Positions 35,612 through 44,618 of a stretch of DNA of 64,000 nucleotides are shown one piece after another. Location of the stretch: assembly GCA_031415695.1 (NCBI GenBank), contig JANOSH010000052.1, forward strand, positions 62,001 through 126,000. Reading direction: 5' to 3'. A program made the position numbers and the translations under genes. Each line of letters starts with the position of its first letter. The stretch's first letter is position 1. Origin of the DNA: JANOSH01 sp031415695. Its GTDB lineage: Bacteria > Actinomycetota > Acidimicrobiia > Acidimicrobiales > Ilumatobacteraceae. Under the pieces are notes generated by a model. It ran no database searches and had not been told where the DNA came from. It saw nothing but the letters and a program-made list of their open reading frames with translations.

Positions 35612-35881
35612 ATGGCCATGGTGATCACGCTCAGGGACGATGCAGCCGCCCGCGCCAGCGAATTGGCCGCCGCGGCCGGCGTGACCGAGGATGAGGTTGT
35701 TGCCCAACTGGTGCTCGCGACCTCTCCACCTGCCCCAACAAAGCACGATGCCGGACGCGATGTGTTGGAAGCGTTCTTCGGGTGCGCAACTGGTCTTGCG
35801 AAACGCCCGCAGATGAGCGTGAAAGATATGCGTCGTGATCTTGCTGCTCGAAAAATTGCCGGTGGAACGCAAAACATCTGA
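35612..35881 (+). CDS. VapB-type antitoxin
   Basis: The 89-aa product starts MAMVITLRDDAAARASELAA and has a ribbon-helix-helix-like N-terminus followed by a longer tail (LEAFFGCATGLAKRPQMSVK, DMRRDLAARKIAGGTQNI) of the sort that fills the PIN toxin's active site. The ATG at 35612 is used because the open frame upstream shows no homology. It precedes the toxin GTG by 2 bp. It should repress the operon and neutralise the toxin. Confidence 0.75.
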   Translation: MAMVITLRDDAAARASELAAAAGVTEDEVVAQLVLATSPPAPTKHDAGRDVLEAFFGCATGLAKRPQMSVKDMRRDLAARKIAGGTQNI

Positions 35882-35883
35882 TC

Positions 35884-36294
35884 GTGATAGTCGTCGATAC
35901 GAACGTCTGGTTCGAGACTGCCGATGAAACCCACCGGGATTACGAGCGTTGTGTCAACGTGCTACGAGACAACGCCGGTCGACTCGTCACACCAGCTACG
36001 GTGATTGTAGAAACCGCTTGGCTCATCGAGGACCGACTCGGCCCCGCTATCGAAGCCACATTCCTGCGGACGGTCACGTCGCCCGCGGTCGAGATCATCG
36101 ATCTCACCCCAACGGACTGGGCACGCGTGATCGAACTCGTCGAGACCTACGCCGATCTCGGACTCGGGACCGTCGACGCATCCATCATCGCGATCGCCGA
36201 GCGGATGGACATCACCACGATCGCCACGATCAACTACCGTGACTTCCGGGTTGTGCGCCCAAACCACGTGGCCGCGTTCGAACTGATCCCATGA
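35884..36294 (+). CDS. vapC: VapC-type PIN-domain ribonuclease toxin
   Basis: The 136-aa protein has the PIN acidic set: Asp5 in MIVVDTNVWFETAD, Glu43 in TPATVIVETAWLIED, Asp98 in GLGTVDASIIAIAERM and a final acidic residue in INYRDFRVVRP. It is full length, so an active Mg-dependent RNase is expected, probably cutting tRNA or rRNA. GTG start 2 bp after the antitoxin stop. It is intact, in contrast to the broken vapC just upstream; the two are not close enough in sequence to be a recent duplication. Confidence 0.9.
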   Translation: MIVVDTNVWFETADETHRDYERCVNVLRDNAGRLVTPATVIVETAWLIEDRLGPAIEATFLRTVTSPAVEIIDLTPTDWARVIELVETYADLGLGTVDASIIAIAERMDITTIATINYRDFRVVRPNHVAAFELIP

Positions 36295-36437
36295 TCCGTT
36301 CAAACGGCACTACTGCCGTCGGCTACGGAATGCACGGAATGCCTAGCGGGGAGGTAGTCGGTTCGTGACACGTGGTTTGCGTCGCACGCGATACCAAAGG
36401 GTCAACATTTGCGACCAGAGGCGGTTGCAGTTCAGGA

Positions 36438-38348
36438 TCATCGGGCACCGCGAAGTACAAGGCGCATTGGTTGTTCGAGCACGGGGATAACGAACCCCTC
36501 GGCTGGGGCGCCGTCGCCGACGAGCCGGTAGCTCACCGTGGGGTCGAGTTGTTCGAACGTCAAGGTCACGTCGTGGACCGCGTCGCCCACCGGTTCGAGA
36601 CCGACGTACAAATCGCCGTCGCCACCCACAACCGCAAGCGTGATCAAGACTCGGTCGTCGGCGCAGTCGACCAGTGGTCCGGTTGGGGCCACGTAACCGC
36701 GCAAGTTCAATTCCGCCAAGCTCAGTGGGGCCGACCAACGGGTCATCATATAGCCACCGAGACCCGCTCCACCGACCGCCACCGGTCGGTCGGGCCAGGC
36801 CTTGCCGGTAGCGCACTGACGGGCCGAGGCTTCGATTGCCGCTGTCGTGAGCGCCTCATGCCCGGCCATTCTTGCCCCGCCGATGACCTTCATCCACGGC
36901 AGTAACGCGCTCGTGGCAGTGCGATGTCGTTCGAGTTCGGCCGGCATCTCCAGATCGAGTTGTCCGTCGACGACCTTCGTCGCGAGGGCGGCCATTTTCG
37001 GTGCTGCGCCGCGCAGATCGAGGGCGAGGGCACGGCGGGCGTGGTCAGGAAGAATGTCGGCAAATCGGTGGGTGGCAGCCGCGTTATAGAACCCGCCGGG
37101 AACCTCGCCGGTATCCCACGAGATGCCGAGGTGATTCGACCGGATGTGAGCATACGAACCGTCGGGGCTCAGGTACTCGTTGTCGAGCGTCTCGCGCCAG
37201 CGGTCGGCAACGGCGGCCCAGTCGTCAGAGCCGTGGATGGTGTCGTGGCCGCGAAGCGACTGAGCACCAAACATGTTGCACACCGTGAACGACCAGCCCG
37301 GCTCGCATGGGAAGAACCCGAGCTTGCTGCGCTCGAAGTTGCGGCGGACCGCAGCGACCAGTGAGTGGTGGTCGTACTCGAAGGTGCGGCCGTCCTTCCA
37401 CACGAAGGTCAGTGAACCCGGCTGGTCGTAGCGCGCGGAGCCGGTAGCGGCTTCGTAGGTATTGATGACGTCACCGAGGAACGCCGAAAACATGATGTTG
37501 TCGCGCCGGATTGGGTCGGGGTCGGTGTCGAAGTTGCCGATCGCGTTCAGGGCGCGCCAGTACTTCCAGACTCGAAGGTCGGTGTGTTTGTCGACCACCT
37601 TGGCGAGCGCCGCCTCGATGCGTCGGGGAGCATTGGGCAGGTAGTTAGCCGCGTACAGGGACAGTCCCCACGCCAAGCTGTTGAGCTGGTAGCGAAGCTG
37701 GGTGCCGCTGTGGAACTGCTCGCCCCACTCGAGCCCATCAAGCCCGTCGTCGGGTTGGAACGCGAACGCGTAGCACCATCGCAACAATTCGGCGTCCATG
37801 AGGTCTGGCTCTCGGTGCGCGGTTACTGGCTCGACGAGGTTGGGAACGGCGGCGGCGAGGTACGCGTTCAGGTCGGGGATAAGCGCACGTTTCGAGCGGA
37901 AGCGACGTTCGACTTTTGCGATCATGACTCCGACGGTGCCGATGAGAAACACGTAACCGACGGGAACGGCCCAACCCCAGGTCGTACCGTTTGCGGTCAC
38001 GGCGGCGCCTGCCATGGACGCCATCCATACGAGCGGAATGGCTACGTGGGCGCTGGCGCCCCACCACAACACGAGGGCCACGATCAATGCAGCCAACGTG
38101 ACCACGAAGAGCATGGGCGCGGCGCCGTAGAGGAAGCCAGCGCCGGGAAAGACCATGGAAAGACCGACGGCCCGAGCGGTGATTCCTCCCCGTACGACCA
38201 GGGCAGTGGCAACCAGCTGCCAGCCCGCGAAGTAGATCGTGAGACGTGCGATGAGCCGCAGCGTCTTGGGACCAAATCGTCGCGGTCGCTCGGGCAGCAA
38301 CAGCACGCCGGGCAGGTCGTCAACGGGTGCAGTGATCGTTGTCGTCAT
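36438..38348 (-). CDS. Linalool dehydratase/isomerase-like membrane enzyme
   Basis: The 636-aa protein has an N-terminal membrane part with about four helices (30-50, 62-98, 101-146) and a soluble alpha/alpha-barrel-like domain from about 170. FFPCEPGWSFTVCNMFGAQS carries two Cys nine residues apart (C348, C357), the hallmark of linalool dehydratase-isomerase catalytic cysteines, and the RWCYAFAFQPDDGLDGLEWG and YWRALNAIGNF blocks fit the same fold. N-terminal helices plus an LDI domain recall the linalool isomerase of Thauera. The ATG at 38346-38348 overlaps the upstream gene's stop by 4 bp. It may isomerise or dehydrate a tertiary or allylic isoprenoid alcohol; the substrate is unknown. Confidence 0.75.
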   Translation of the reverse strand: MTTTITAPVDDLPGVLLLPERPRRFGPKTLRLIARLTIYFAGWQLVATALVVRGGITARAVGLSMVFPGAGFLYGAAPMLFVVTLAALIVALVLWWGASAHVAIPLVWMASMAGAAVTANGTTWGWAVPVGYVFLIGTVGVMIAKVERRFRSKRALIPDLNAYLAAAVPNLVEPVTAHREPDLMDAELLRWCYAFAFQPDDGLDGLEWGEQFHSGTQLRYQLNSLAWGLSLYAANYLPNAPRRIEAALAKVVDKHTDLRVWKYWRALNAIGNFDTDPDPIRRDNIMFSAFLGDVINTYEAATGSARYDQPGSLTFVWKDGRTFEYDHHSLVAAVRRNFERSKLGFFPCEPGWSFTVCNMFGAQSLRGHDTIHGSDDWAAVADRWRETLDNEYLSPDGSYAHIRSNHLGISWDTGEVPGGFYNAAATHRFADILPDHARRALALDLRGAAPKMAALATKVVDGQLDLEMPAELERHRTATSALLPWMKVIGGARMAGHEALTTAAIEASARQCATGKAWPDRPVAVGGAGLGGYMMTRWSAPLSLAELNLRGYVAPTGPLVDCADDRVLITLAVVGGDGDLYVGLEPVGDAVHDVTLTFEQLDPTVSYRLVGDGAPAEGFVIPVLEQPMRLVLRGAR

Positions 38349-39502
38349 GGGATGGCCTCCGTACGGTTGAGTTGGTTGGAGTGAGCGAGGCGGTCGATGG
38401 CCACGGCGAGCGGGTCGTGGCAAATAGTCGGCCGCATGATGATGCGCGCGGCGGGCTCGTCGTCGACGAACGCAAGCCACAAACGGGCCGCAGCTATGAG
38501 CCGTTCATCGCTTGCAACGCCGACCCCGCGAGCGGCGGCACCCAGCGCAGGTTTGCGTAGCGCCGCCCAGTCGCCGTCGTCGACCCAGCCGCGGCTTCGG
38601 GCGAGTGCCGTGGTGACCGCGTGCTCCCACGGGGACATTCGCCCGGCCGACACGCCCAACGGCGTCCAATACCAGGCGGCACGATGCCCCCGCCGTAACG
38701 CGAACTCATGAGCGAAAAGCGCGGTGAGATCGCAGCGGCTGGGGTCGAGCGCAATGGCATACAGCGTTGCGTCGAGCGGGCGAACCCAGGTCGGTTCGCT
38801 ACACGGCACGCCCAGACGGCCACACGGCGGTTCGGGCAGCACCGGCTCGACGCCTGCCATTCGACGCGCGGCGTACGCGTAGGCGTGGTCGAACGCGAAT
38901 GGGTTACCACCTCTACGGGCCCTCGCAACCAGGTTGACGCGACGAGCTCGCACCGTGATCGCGTCGGAGCTTGCGATCTGACGAGCAATGTCGGCATCGC
39001 TGGCTAAGGATGCGATGGCAGCAACCCGGCACTGGTTGACGGCGCCCAGCCCGGCAGCATCAACGAGGCCATTTCGCCGCGTCGAGCGTGCCGTAGCGAG
39101 CCTTCGCAATCCGGGCAGCCGACCGGCACCGACAGCGAGGCGCGACAAGGCGCCGACAACGAGAAGCACGAGTGGAAACTCGTGCGCCTGTAGTGCCGGA
39201 GCACCCGGTGGCGCTGCGTGACCCGGTGTGGAACTCAGCACCGCTGACGTCGCCATCGATGCGACCACGACGGCTCCTACGATCCAGTCGGCTCCCCATC
39301 GCATCCACGCCATCACGGACAGGCCGGCGAGCACCACGAAGGCGACGCCGAGGGCCGGCCGTTCATCGATGAGCCCGGCACCGGGCATCATTAGGTTGCG
39401 AGATGCGTGAACACCGCGGTGCCCAAACCCGACGGTAAGCACCATCGGCAGACCAACGACAACGACTCCGGCCACGACGCGGCGTGCCCGTAGCCCTGGC
39501 AT
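38345..39502 (-). CDS. Unknown membrane-anchored partner of the LDI-like enzyme
   Basis: The 385-aa product has hydrophobic helices at about 8-28, 50-90 and 105-125, then a soluble domain of 250 residues with no family I can name. Recognisable features include NPFAFDHAYAYAARRMAGVE, an HEFALRRGHRAAWYW stretch and paired Cys (PPCGRLGVPCSEP). It overlaps the LDI-like gene by 4 bp (ATGA) and starts 13 bp after the kinase-like gene, so all three form one transcript. The constant coupling suggests a complex or a sequential step with the LDI-like protein. No function is claimed. Confidence 0.7.
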   Translation of the reverse strand: MPGLRARRVVAGVVVVGLPMVLTVGFGHRGVHASRNLMMPGAGLIDERPALGVAFVVLAGLSVMAWMRWGADWIVGAVVVASMATSAVLSSTPGHAAPPGAPALQAHEFPLVLLVVGALSRLAVGAGRLPGLRRLATARSTRRNGLVDAAGLGAVNQCRVAAIASLASDADIARQIASSDAITVRARRVNLVARARRGGNPFAFDHAYAYAARRMAGVEPVLPEPPCGRLGVPCSEPTWVRPLDATLYAIALDPSRCDLTALFAHEFALRRGHRAAWYWTPLGVSAGRMSPWEHAVTTALARSRGWVDDGDWAALRKPALGAAARGVGVASDERLIAAARLWLAFVDDEPAARIIMRPTICHDPLAVAIDRLAHSNQLNRTEAIP

Positions 39503-39515
39503 CAGGCTCGTACCA

Positions 39516-40601
39516 TCAGGCCCGTAGCAGACTCAGCGCATCGAGCTCGATTGCGTGCCGCCCGTGGCGCTGGCCCATGACCGTGAGCATGCGATTGCCG
39601 CGCTCGGTCTTGGCCGCGAGGATCGTGGCAATAACTGTCATTACCACGCCCCACAGCGAGGCGTGCCGGTAGTCGTGCCAGAGCTGGTTCTCGCCATAGG
39701 GGACACCTGCAGCCGCCATGCGCTCTAGATATGTGCGCAAGAGCGCTCGTTCGACAGCGGCCCGCTGGGCGGGCTGGAAGCTGCCGCCGATCATGTAGGC
39801 CAGGTCGAAAGCCCCTTGACCCTGGCGCACGGTCTGCCAATCGACCACGGTCAGGGGAGCTGCGTCGGGATGCACACCGAACATAAAGTTGTCGGGCCGG
39901 AAGTCGTAGTGCACGACAGTGAGTGGAGCCCCCGTGCCTGCCGCCCATGTGTTTGCGAGCGGAACGAGATCGCGCACAAGCTGAATGACATCGTCGTCGA
40001 GCCCGGGCCCGAGCCGGGCGAGAAACGGTTCGACCAGCATGGAGTACACGGCCCCGAGTTGTTCTGCCGCATCTTCGCCCCGCGCGCGTTGTGGGGCGAA
40101 ACTGTCAAGCAGGGGGTCGGCCCAGCGGGGCGCGTGTAATCCAACGGCTTGCTCGATGGCGAGTTCGGCCTGCTCGACGGTGAGTCCCTCGAACTGGTCA
40201 CCCTGTTGCGAGCCGGCGAGGTCTTCCATGATGAGCGCGAAGTCGAACGGATCGTCGGAGTAGTGAGCGATGTAACAGTTCGGCGTACGGACATGCAACG
40301 TGCCGACGAGCGTGGTGTAAAAGTCGAACTCGTTGAAATATGTGCCGCGTTCGAAAGCGTCAGTGCGGGTTCCAAAGTCGAGGGAAGGGTATTTACCCAC
40401 GACAGTTGGCGGCCGCAGCGAACCATCTGGGCGAATCGGGTTATCCCAGGTGAGCCCTAGCCGCGCATTGCTGCCGGTTTGACCGGTGCCGACGTATCCG
40501 ACAAATCGTGCTTCGACTACCCGTGCGCCATCGGCGACACCTGCTCGTTCGAGACCATCGGTCAGCCAGCGCGGATCGGTGTTGTTGGGGTCGCCGCGCA
40601 T
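39516..40601 (-). CDS. Aminoglycoside-phosphotransferase-fold small-molecule kinase
   Basis: The 361-aa protein has the APH/choline-kinase core: FALIMEDLAGSQQGDQFEG, the catalytic loop VVHYDFRPDNFMF (HxDxxxxN), and the Mg-binding VVDWQTVRQGQGAFDLAYM. This subgroup (often annotated ecdysteroid-kinase-like or DUF1679-like) phosphorylates small alcohols. The ATG at 40599-40601 is chosen; the frame extends to 40730 without homology. It is the first gene of the operon containing the LDI-like enzyme, so it might phosphorylate the same alcohol or its product. This link is inference from gene order. Confidence 0.82.
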   Translation of the reverse strand: MRGDPNNTDPRWLTDGLERAGVADGARVVEARFVGYVGTGQTGSNARLGLTWDNPIRPDGSLRPPTVVGKYPSLDFGTRTDAFERGTYFNEFDFYTTLVGTLHVRTPNCYIAHYSDDPFDFALIMEDLAGSQQGDQFEGLTVEQAELAIEQAVGLHAPRWADPLLDSFAPQRARGEDAAEQLGAVYSMLVEPFLARLGPGLDDDVIQLVRDLVPLANTWAAGTGAPLTVVHYDFRPDNFMFGVHPDAAPLTVVDWQTVRQGQGAFDLAYMIGGSFQPAQRAAVERALLRTYLERMAAAGVPYGENQLWHDYRHASLWGVVMTVIATILAAKTERGNRMLTVMGQRHGRHAIELDALSLLRA

Positions 40602-40747
40602 CGCTCGATGATACTTCGGCGAACGGTTGGTTGATGCGCCGGTCGTCGCGTCGACCGTGGAGCTGGCGGGGTGGGATACTCCGGTGATCGCCGGTACGCG
40701 TTGACCCATTAGCATTCTGAGCCAAATCACATCGAGGGGGATTCATC

Positions 40748-41821
40748 ATGACTGGTTCGGGTGTTACGTTACCGGGACGTTTGGGAGATCCTGATTGCTC
40801 GCTGGCCACCGATCGGCGGGCCGACCCGCGGATGGTGGCCGCGATGGCGCCCATCGGGTTGGCCGAGCGCGCGCCTGCGTTGCCGTTGTCGACCAGTGAT
40901 CCGATCGAGACACTGATCGACTACGTGAACCAGTCCGAAGAAGGCTTCAACATCGTGCTGCCGATGTTCGTCGGCGAGTTGCCACCCGTCTCGGGCGTTA
41001 CCCGAAGCGTCGAAATCATCCGCGGGGATGACGGTAACGACATCACACTGTTCATCCACCGGCCCGCCGACGTGAGCGGCCCGATGCCCGCCATCGTGCA
41101 TCTGCACGGCGGCGGCATGGTGATGCTCGAAGCTGCCGGTCCCGCATACCAGCGGTGGCGAGATCATCTCGCCGCAACCGGTCTTGTGGTGGTCGGTGTC
41201 GAGTTCCGCAACGGCGGCGGCAAACTGGGGCCGCATCCGTTTCCCGCTGGTCTGAACGATTGCTCGTCCGCCCTGCGGTGGGTCGGTGCGAACAAATCGA
41301 TGCTCGGTGTGTCCAAGATCGTGGTGTCGGGCGAGTCGGGTGGCGGCAACCTCACGCTTGCCACCACGCTGAAGGCCAAGCGTGACGGCAACCTCGGCCT
41401 CATCGACGGTGTGTACGCGCAGTGCCCGTACATCTCGGGCACCTACGCCAGCCCGCCCGCCGACCTGGTCTCGCTGGTCGAGAACGACGGCTACTTCCTC
41501 GCTGGCGACCAGATGAGCCTGCTCGCGAAGGTCTATGACCCGACCGGTGCCAATGCCACCAACCCGCTCGCCTGGCCGTGGCACGCCGCCGCCGAAGACC
41601 TTGCTGGTCTGCCGCCCCATGTCATCTCGGTGAACCAACTAGACCCACTTCGCGACGAAGGCCTCGCCTACTTCCGCAAGCTGCTCGATGCTGGCGTCTC
41701 GGCCGTTTGCCGCACGGTGAACGGCACGTGCCACGCCGGCGACATCATTTTTGAAGCGGCCATCCCTGAGGTCACGATGGCGACAGTTCGCGACATTTCC
41801 GGGTTTGCGCACGCGCTCTGA
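40748..41821 (+). CDS. Alpha/beta hydrolase, hormone-sensitive-lipase family esterase
   Basis: The 357-aa protein carries the HSL motif HGGG (IVHLHGGGMVMLEAAG), the nucleophile elbow GESGGGNLTL, and the late Asp/His region (SVNQLDPLRDEGLAYF, RTVNGTCHAGD). These intracellular esterases cleave short acyl esters. The ATG at 40748 follows a purine-rich ribosome site (GAGGGGGATTC). It diverges from the kinase/LDI-like operon and is followed after 26 bp by an acyl-CoA dehydrogenase, so it probably serves in fatty- or isoprenoid-ester breakdown. Confidence 0.9.
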   Translation: MTGSGVTLPGRLGDPDCSLATDRRADPRMVAAMAPIGLAERAPALPLSTSDPIETLIDYVNQSEEGFNIVLPMFVGELPPVSGVTRSVEIIRGDDGNDITLFIHRPADVSGPMPAIVHLHGGGMVMLEAAGPAYQRWRDHLAATGLVVVGVEFRNGGGKLGPHPFPAGLNDCSSALRWVGANKSMLGVSKIVVSGESGGGNLTLATTLKAKRDGNLGLIDGVYAQCPYISGTYASPPADLVSLVENDGYFLAGDQMSLLAKVYDPTGANATNPLAWPWHAAAEDLAGLPPHVISVNQLDPLRDEGLAYFRKLLDAGVSAVCRTVNGTCHAGDIIFEAAIPEVTMATVRDISGFAHAL

Positions 41822-41847
41822 TCACACCGAGGGGAAGGGTTGTCGCG

Positions 41848-43125
41848 ATGGCATGGGATTTTTCAACGGAGCCGGAGTTCCAGGAGAAACTCGACTGGGT
41901 CGAGCAGTTCTGCAAGAACGAGGTTGAACCGCTCCACTACGTATTCCCGCACGCAGTTCGGTCGCCCGACCCGAAGGTAAAGGCGCTCGTGCGCACCCTG
42001 CAACAACAGGTCAAGGATCAAGGGTTGTGGGCGATCTTCCTCGACGAGGAACTCGGTGGCCCGGGGTTCGGACAGCTCAAGCTGGGACTCTTGAACGAGA
42101 TCCTCGGCCGGTATCCGGCAGCACCGCAACTGTTCGGTGCTGCCGCTCCCGATACCGGCAACATGGAGATGCTCGCGGCGTACGGCACCGTCGAGCAGAA
42201 GAAGCGGTGGCTCGAGCCGATGCTCAACCAGGAGATGTTTTCGGCGTATTCGATGACCGAACCCCAGGGTGGTTCGGACCCGAACCTGTTCCGTACAACT
42301 GCGGTGAAAGACGGCGACGAGTGGGTAATCAACGGTGAGAAGTGGTTCACCAGTGCCGGACGAGTCGCCGACATTCTCTTCGTTATGTGCACGAACGGCA
42401 TGTATGTCGTGCCCCGCGAGACACCGGGAGTGGAGATCATGCCCGTGCCGCGCAACCACAACCACATCAAGTACAACGACGTGCGGATTCCACTCGACCA
42501 CCTACTCGGACCACAAGACGGTGCCAAGGTGCTCGCCCAACGCCGGCTTGGTGGTGGCCGTATCCACCACGCGATGCGTACCATCGCCCAGTGCAAATTG
42601 GCCTTCGACATGATGTGCGAGCGGGCGCTGACACGCGAGTCGCACGGCAAGATCATCGGTGAACACCAGATGGTGCAAGACAAGATCGCCCAGAGCTACG
42701 CGCAACTGCGCATGCTGCGTTTGTTCGTGCTCGAGACCGCATGGAAGATCGACAACACTTCTACGCAGGAAGCCCGCACCGACATCGCGGCGGTCAAGTT
42801 CACGATGTCCAAAGTGCTGCGCGAGATCTCGTTCAACGCCTTACACATCCACGGATCGCTCGGCACGACCGACCTTCTGCCGCTGCAGGACATGTACGCC
42901 GGGGCACCAACCATGGGCCTCGCCGACGGCCCCGACGAGGTCCACATCGCCACGGTCGCCCGCCGGGTGCTGAAGGGCTACCGGCCTCACGATGGCTACT
43001 GGCCCCGTGAGTACATCCCGTTCAAGCGCGAGCAGGCGTGGGAGGCGTACCAGCACAAATTCGCCGCCGACCCCGAACTGCTCGCGTCGGCCGAGCGCTA
43101 CAAGAAGTACCTGGCTCGACGATGA
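41848..43125 (+). CDS. Acyl-CoA dehydrogenase
   Basis: The 425-aa protein has standard ACAD blocks: FSAYSMTEPQGGSDPNLFRT (FAD-binding signature 1), INGEKWFTSAGRVADILFVM, and a C-terminal helical domain (ALHIHGSLGTTDLLPLQDMY, APTMGLADGPDEVHIATVAR). It fits the ACAD10/11-like acyl-CoA dehydrogenases by its 'YVFPHAVRSPDPKVKALV' N-terminus. It oxidises acyl-CoA at C2-C3 and passes electrons to ETF. Same strand and 26 bp after the esterase, so likely cotranscribed. Notably ACAD10/11 family members often accompany an APH-fold kinase, and one is encoded divergently here. Confidence 0.9.
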   Translation: MAWDFSTEPEFQEKLDWVEQFCKNEVEPLHYVFPHAVRSPDPKVKALVRTLQQQVKDQGLWAIFLDEELGGPGFGQLKLGLLNEILGRYPAAPQLFGAAAPDTGNMEMLAAYGTVEQKKRWLEPMLNQEMFSAYSMTEPQGGSDPNLFRTTAVKDGDEWVINGEKWFTSAGRVADILFVMCTNGMYVVPRETPGVEIMPVPRNHNHIKYNDVRIPLDHLLGPQDGAKVLAQRRLGGGRIHHAMRTIAQCKLAFDMMCERALTRESHGKIIGEHQMVQDKIAQSYAQLRMLRLFVLETAWKIDNTSTQEARTDIAAVKFTMSKVLREISFNALHIHGSLGTTDLLPLQDMYAGAPTMGLADGPDEVHIATVARRVLKGYRPHDGYWPREYIPFKREQAWEAYQHKFAADPELLASAERYKKYLARR

Positions 43126-43188
43126 CGTCAGGATGAGGAGTCGTGTGCATGACAAGCTTGACCGCGTAGCAGCCTGACTGGAGGAAAT

Positions 43189-43902
43189 ATGCCCGAGGAG
43201 TTTGAAGGAAACCTTGCTGGAGCAGTGTTCTGGGGAGCCGATCTCACTGGCGCGCATTTCCGGGATGTGAATCTGACCGGTGCAACGATCAGCCACTCGA
43301 CGCTCGTCAACATCGGCATTGACGCACTGGTCGACAACCTTGTCATTAATGGTGTCGACGTCACCGCGTACGTCAACGAGCGTGACCCGTGGTTCCCTTT
43401 GCGAGCGATGCTTCAACCGGCGACGCCGCACGATATGCGTGCAACGTGGGCCGCGCTCGAAGACGCGTGGGCCACAACGATTAGGCGGGCACAGGCGCTC
43501 CCTAACGATGCACTGCATGAGTCGGTCAATGGAGAATGGTCCTTCGTTCAAACGTTGCGGCACCTTGTCTTCGCTATAGACAAATGGTTCACGGTGCCGA
43601 TACTCGCAGGAGGCTTTCACCCGATGGGTTTGCCGAACAGCGGCTCTGTCGGCTTTGCATGGCCCGGCCTCGATTACGAATTGGCGCCGTCGGTGACGGA
43701 CGCTCTCGTGGGGTGGTCCGAATGTGTTGCTTGCGTTCGCAACTATCTCGAATCAGTTGCAACAGTGGATTTCAAGCGCGCTGTCGAGGTACTCGAAAAC
43801 GGAACGAATCCCATCGACCATTGCCTGTACGCCGTCTTCGAGGAAGCGTTCTGGCACAACCGGTATGCCCTGCGCGACCTAGCGCACCTCGAGGCGCACT
43901 AG
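43189..43902 (+). CDS. Pentapeptide-repeat plus DinB-domain protein
   Basis: The 237-aa protein starts with a short pentapeptide-repeat stretch (EGNLAGAVFWGADLTGAHFR, DVNLTGATISHSTL, about 5-45), then a DinB/YfiT-like four-helix domain (ATWAALEDAWATTIRRAQAL, SVNGEWSFVQTLRHLVFAID) with His136-type metal ligands and a late histidine (FEEAFWHNRYALRDL). DinB-fold proteins are often metal-dependent thiol S-transferases using mycothiol or bacillithiol. The pentapeptide addition is found in some actinobacterial members. Ribosome site GGAGGAA precedes the ATG at 43189. It is 63 bp after the ACAD gene. Confidence 0.8.
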   Translation: MPEEFEGNLAGAVFWGADLTGAHFRDVNLTGATISHSTLVNIGIDALVDNLVINGVDVTAYVNERDPWFPLRAMLQPATPHDMRATWAALEDAWATTIRRAQALPNDALHESVNGEWSFVQTLRHLVFAIDKWFTVPILAGGFHPMGLPNSGSVGFAWPGLDYELAPSVTDALVGWSECVACVRNYLESVATVDFKRAVEVLENGTNPIDHCLYAVFEEAFWHNRYALRDLAHLEAH

Positions 43903-43936
43903 GAAGCTCAGGAATCGGGCAGCCGGTGACGCGCCG

Positions 43937-44545
43937 TCATCGTTGCATCGCAACGGCGATTGTGTTCTTTGTCGGCTCGTTGATTCGTAGTCCGTCGATG
44001 ACACCGGCGCGGTCTGAATCGGATCGGTTCTGGCTCAACTTGCGCTTCGACTCAACCCGGTCGACCAGCAGTTCGATGCCGACGATGGCACGAGCCTGCA
44101 CCTCAATGAACTTCGCCGGTGCATCCGACACTTCCCACGGTTCGGGCATGACTGCTTCGTTCTGATCGGTCAAGTCGTTGATCTGCTGGCGGACCCATGC
44201 CGGATCGTCGTGCGTAATCAAGTGTCCGTGGAGATGAACGACCTCATAGTTCCAGGTCGGTACGACCTTACCGTGCTCCTGCTTTGACGGATACCACGTC
44301 GGCGAGACGTAAACATCGGCCACAGCCACGATCAGCAGCGCACGGCAAGGAGCGAGCTGCCAGATCGGATTCGGGCGCGCCACGTGGGCCCGAACGGAAC
44401 TCAGATCATCGTCGATTAGGAACGGCACAGGAGTCGAGGTCAGGCCACCATCGCCGCCGCAAACCAGGTGACCGAACCCCCGCCTGCGCACGAGTTCAAG
44501 CACAACGTCGTTGCGATCCTCGGCGAAATGACTCGGGATGTACAC
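43937..44545 (-). CDS. FMN-binding PaiB-family regulator
   Basis: The 202-aa product begins MYIPSHFAEDRNDVVLELVR and contains VRAHVARPNPIWQ, YVSPTWYPSKQEHGKVVPTW and NYEVVHLHGHL, the PaiB signature (FMN-binding split-barrel with 'SP.WY..K...VPTWNY..VH.HG'). PaiB proteins were named as negative regulators of protease and sporulation genes in Bacillus, but most may be flavin-binding enzymes or sensors. It is complete, monocistronic and faces away from the relBE-like pair 73 bp further. Confidence 0.88.
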   Translation of the reverse strand: MYIPSHFAEDRNDVVLELVRRRGFGHLVCGGDGGLTSTPVPFLIDDDLSSVRAHVARPNPIWQLAPCRALLIVAVADVYVSPTWYPSKQEHGKVVPTWNYEVVHLHGHLITHDDPAWVRQQINDLTDQNEAVMPEPWEVSDAPAKFIEVQARAIVGIELLVDRVESKRKLSQNRSDSDRAGVIDGLRINEPTKNTIAVAMQR

Positions 44546-44618
44546 GACACCACAGTACGGGCAGCAACTACAAGCCGGGTGACACCGCTACAAACGAGAT
44601 CGAGCTAGTATTAAGGCT

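Noticed and set aside
36295..36437. Small gene between vapC and the LDI-like gene
   Set aside because: No start with a family-like product, only a short imperfect repeat (ggaatgcacggaatgcc).
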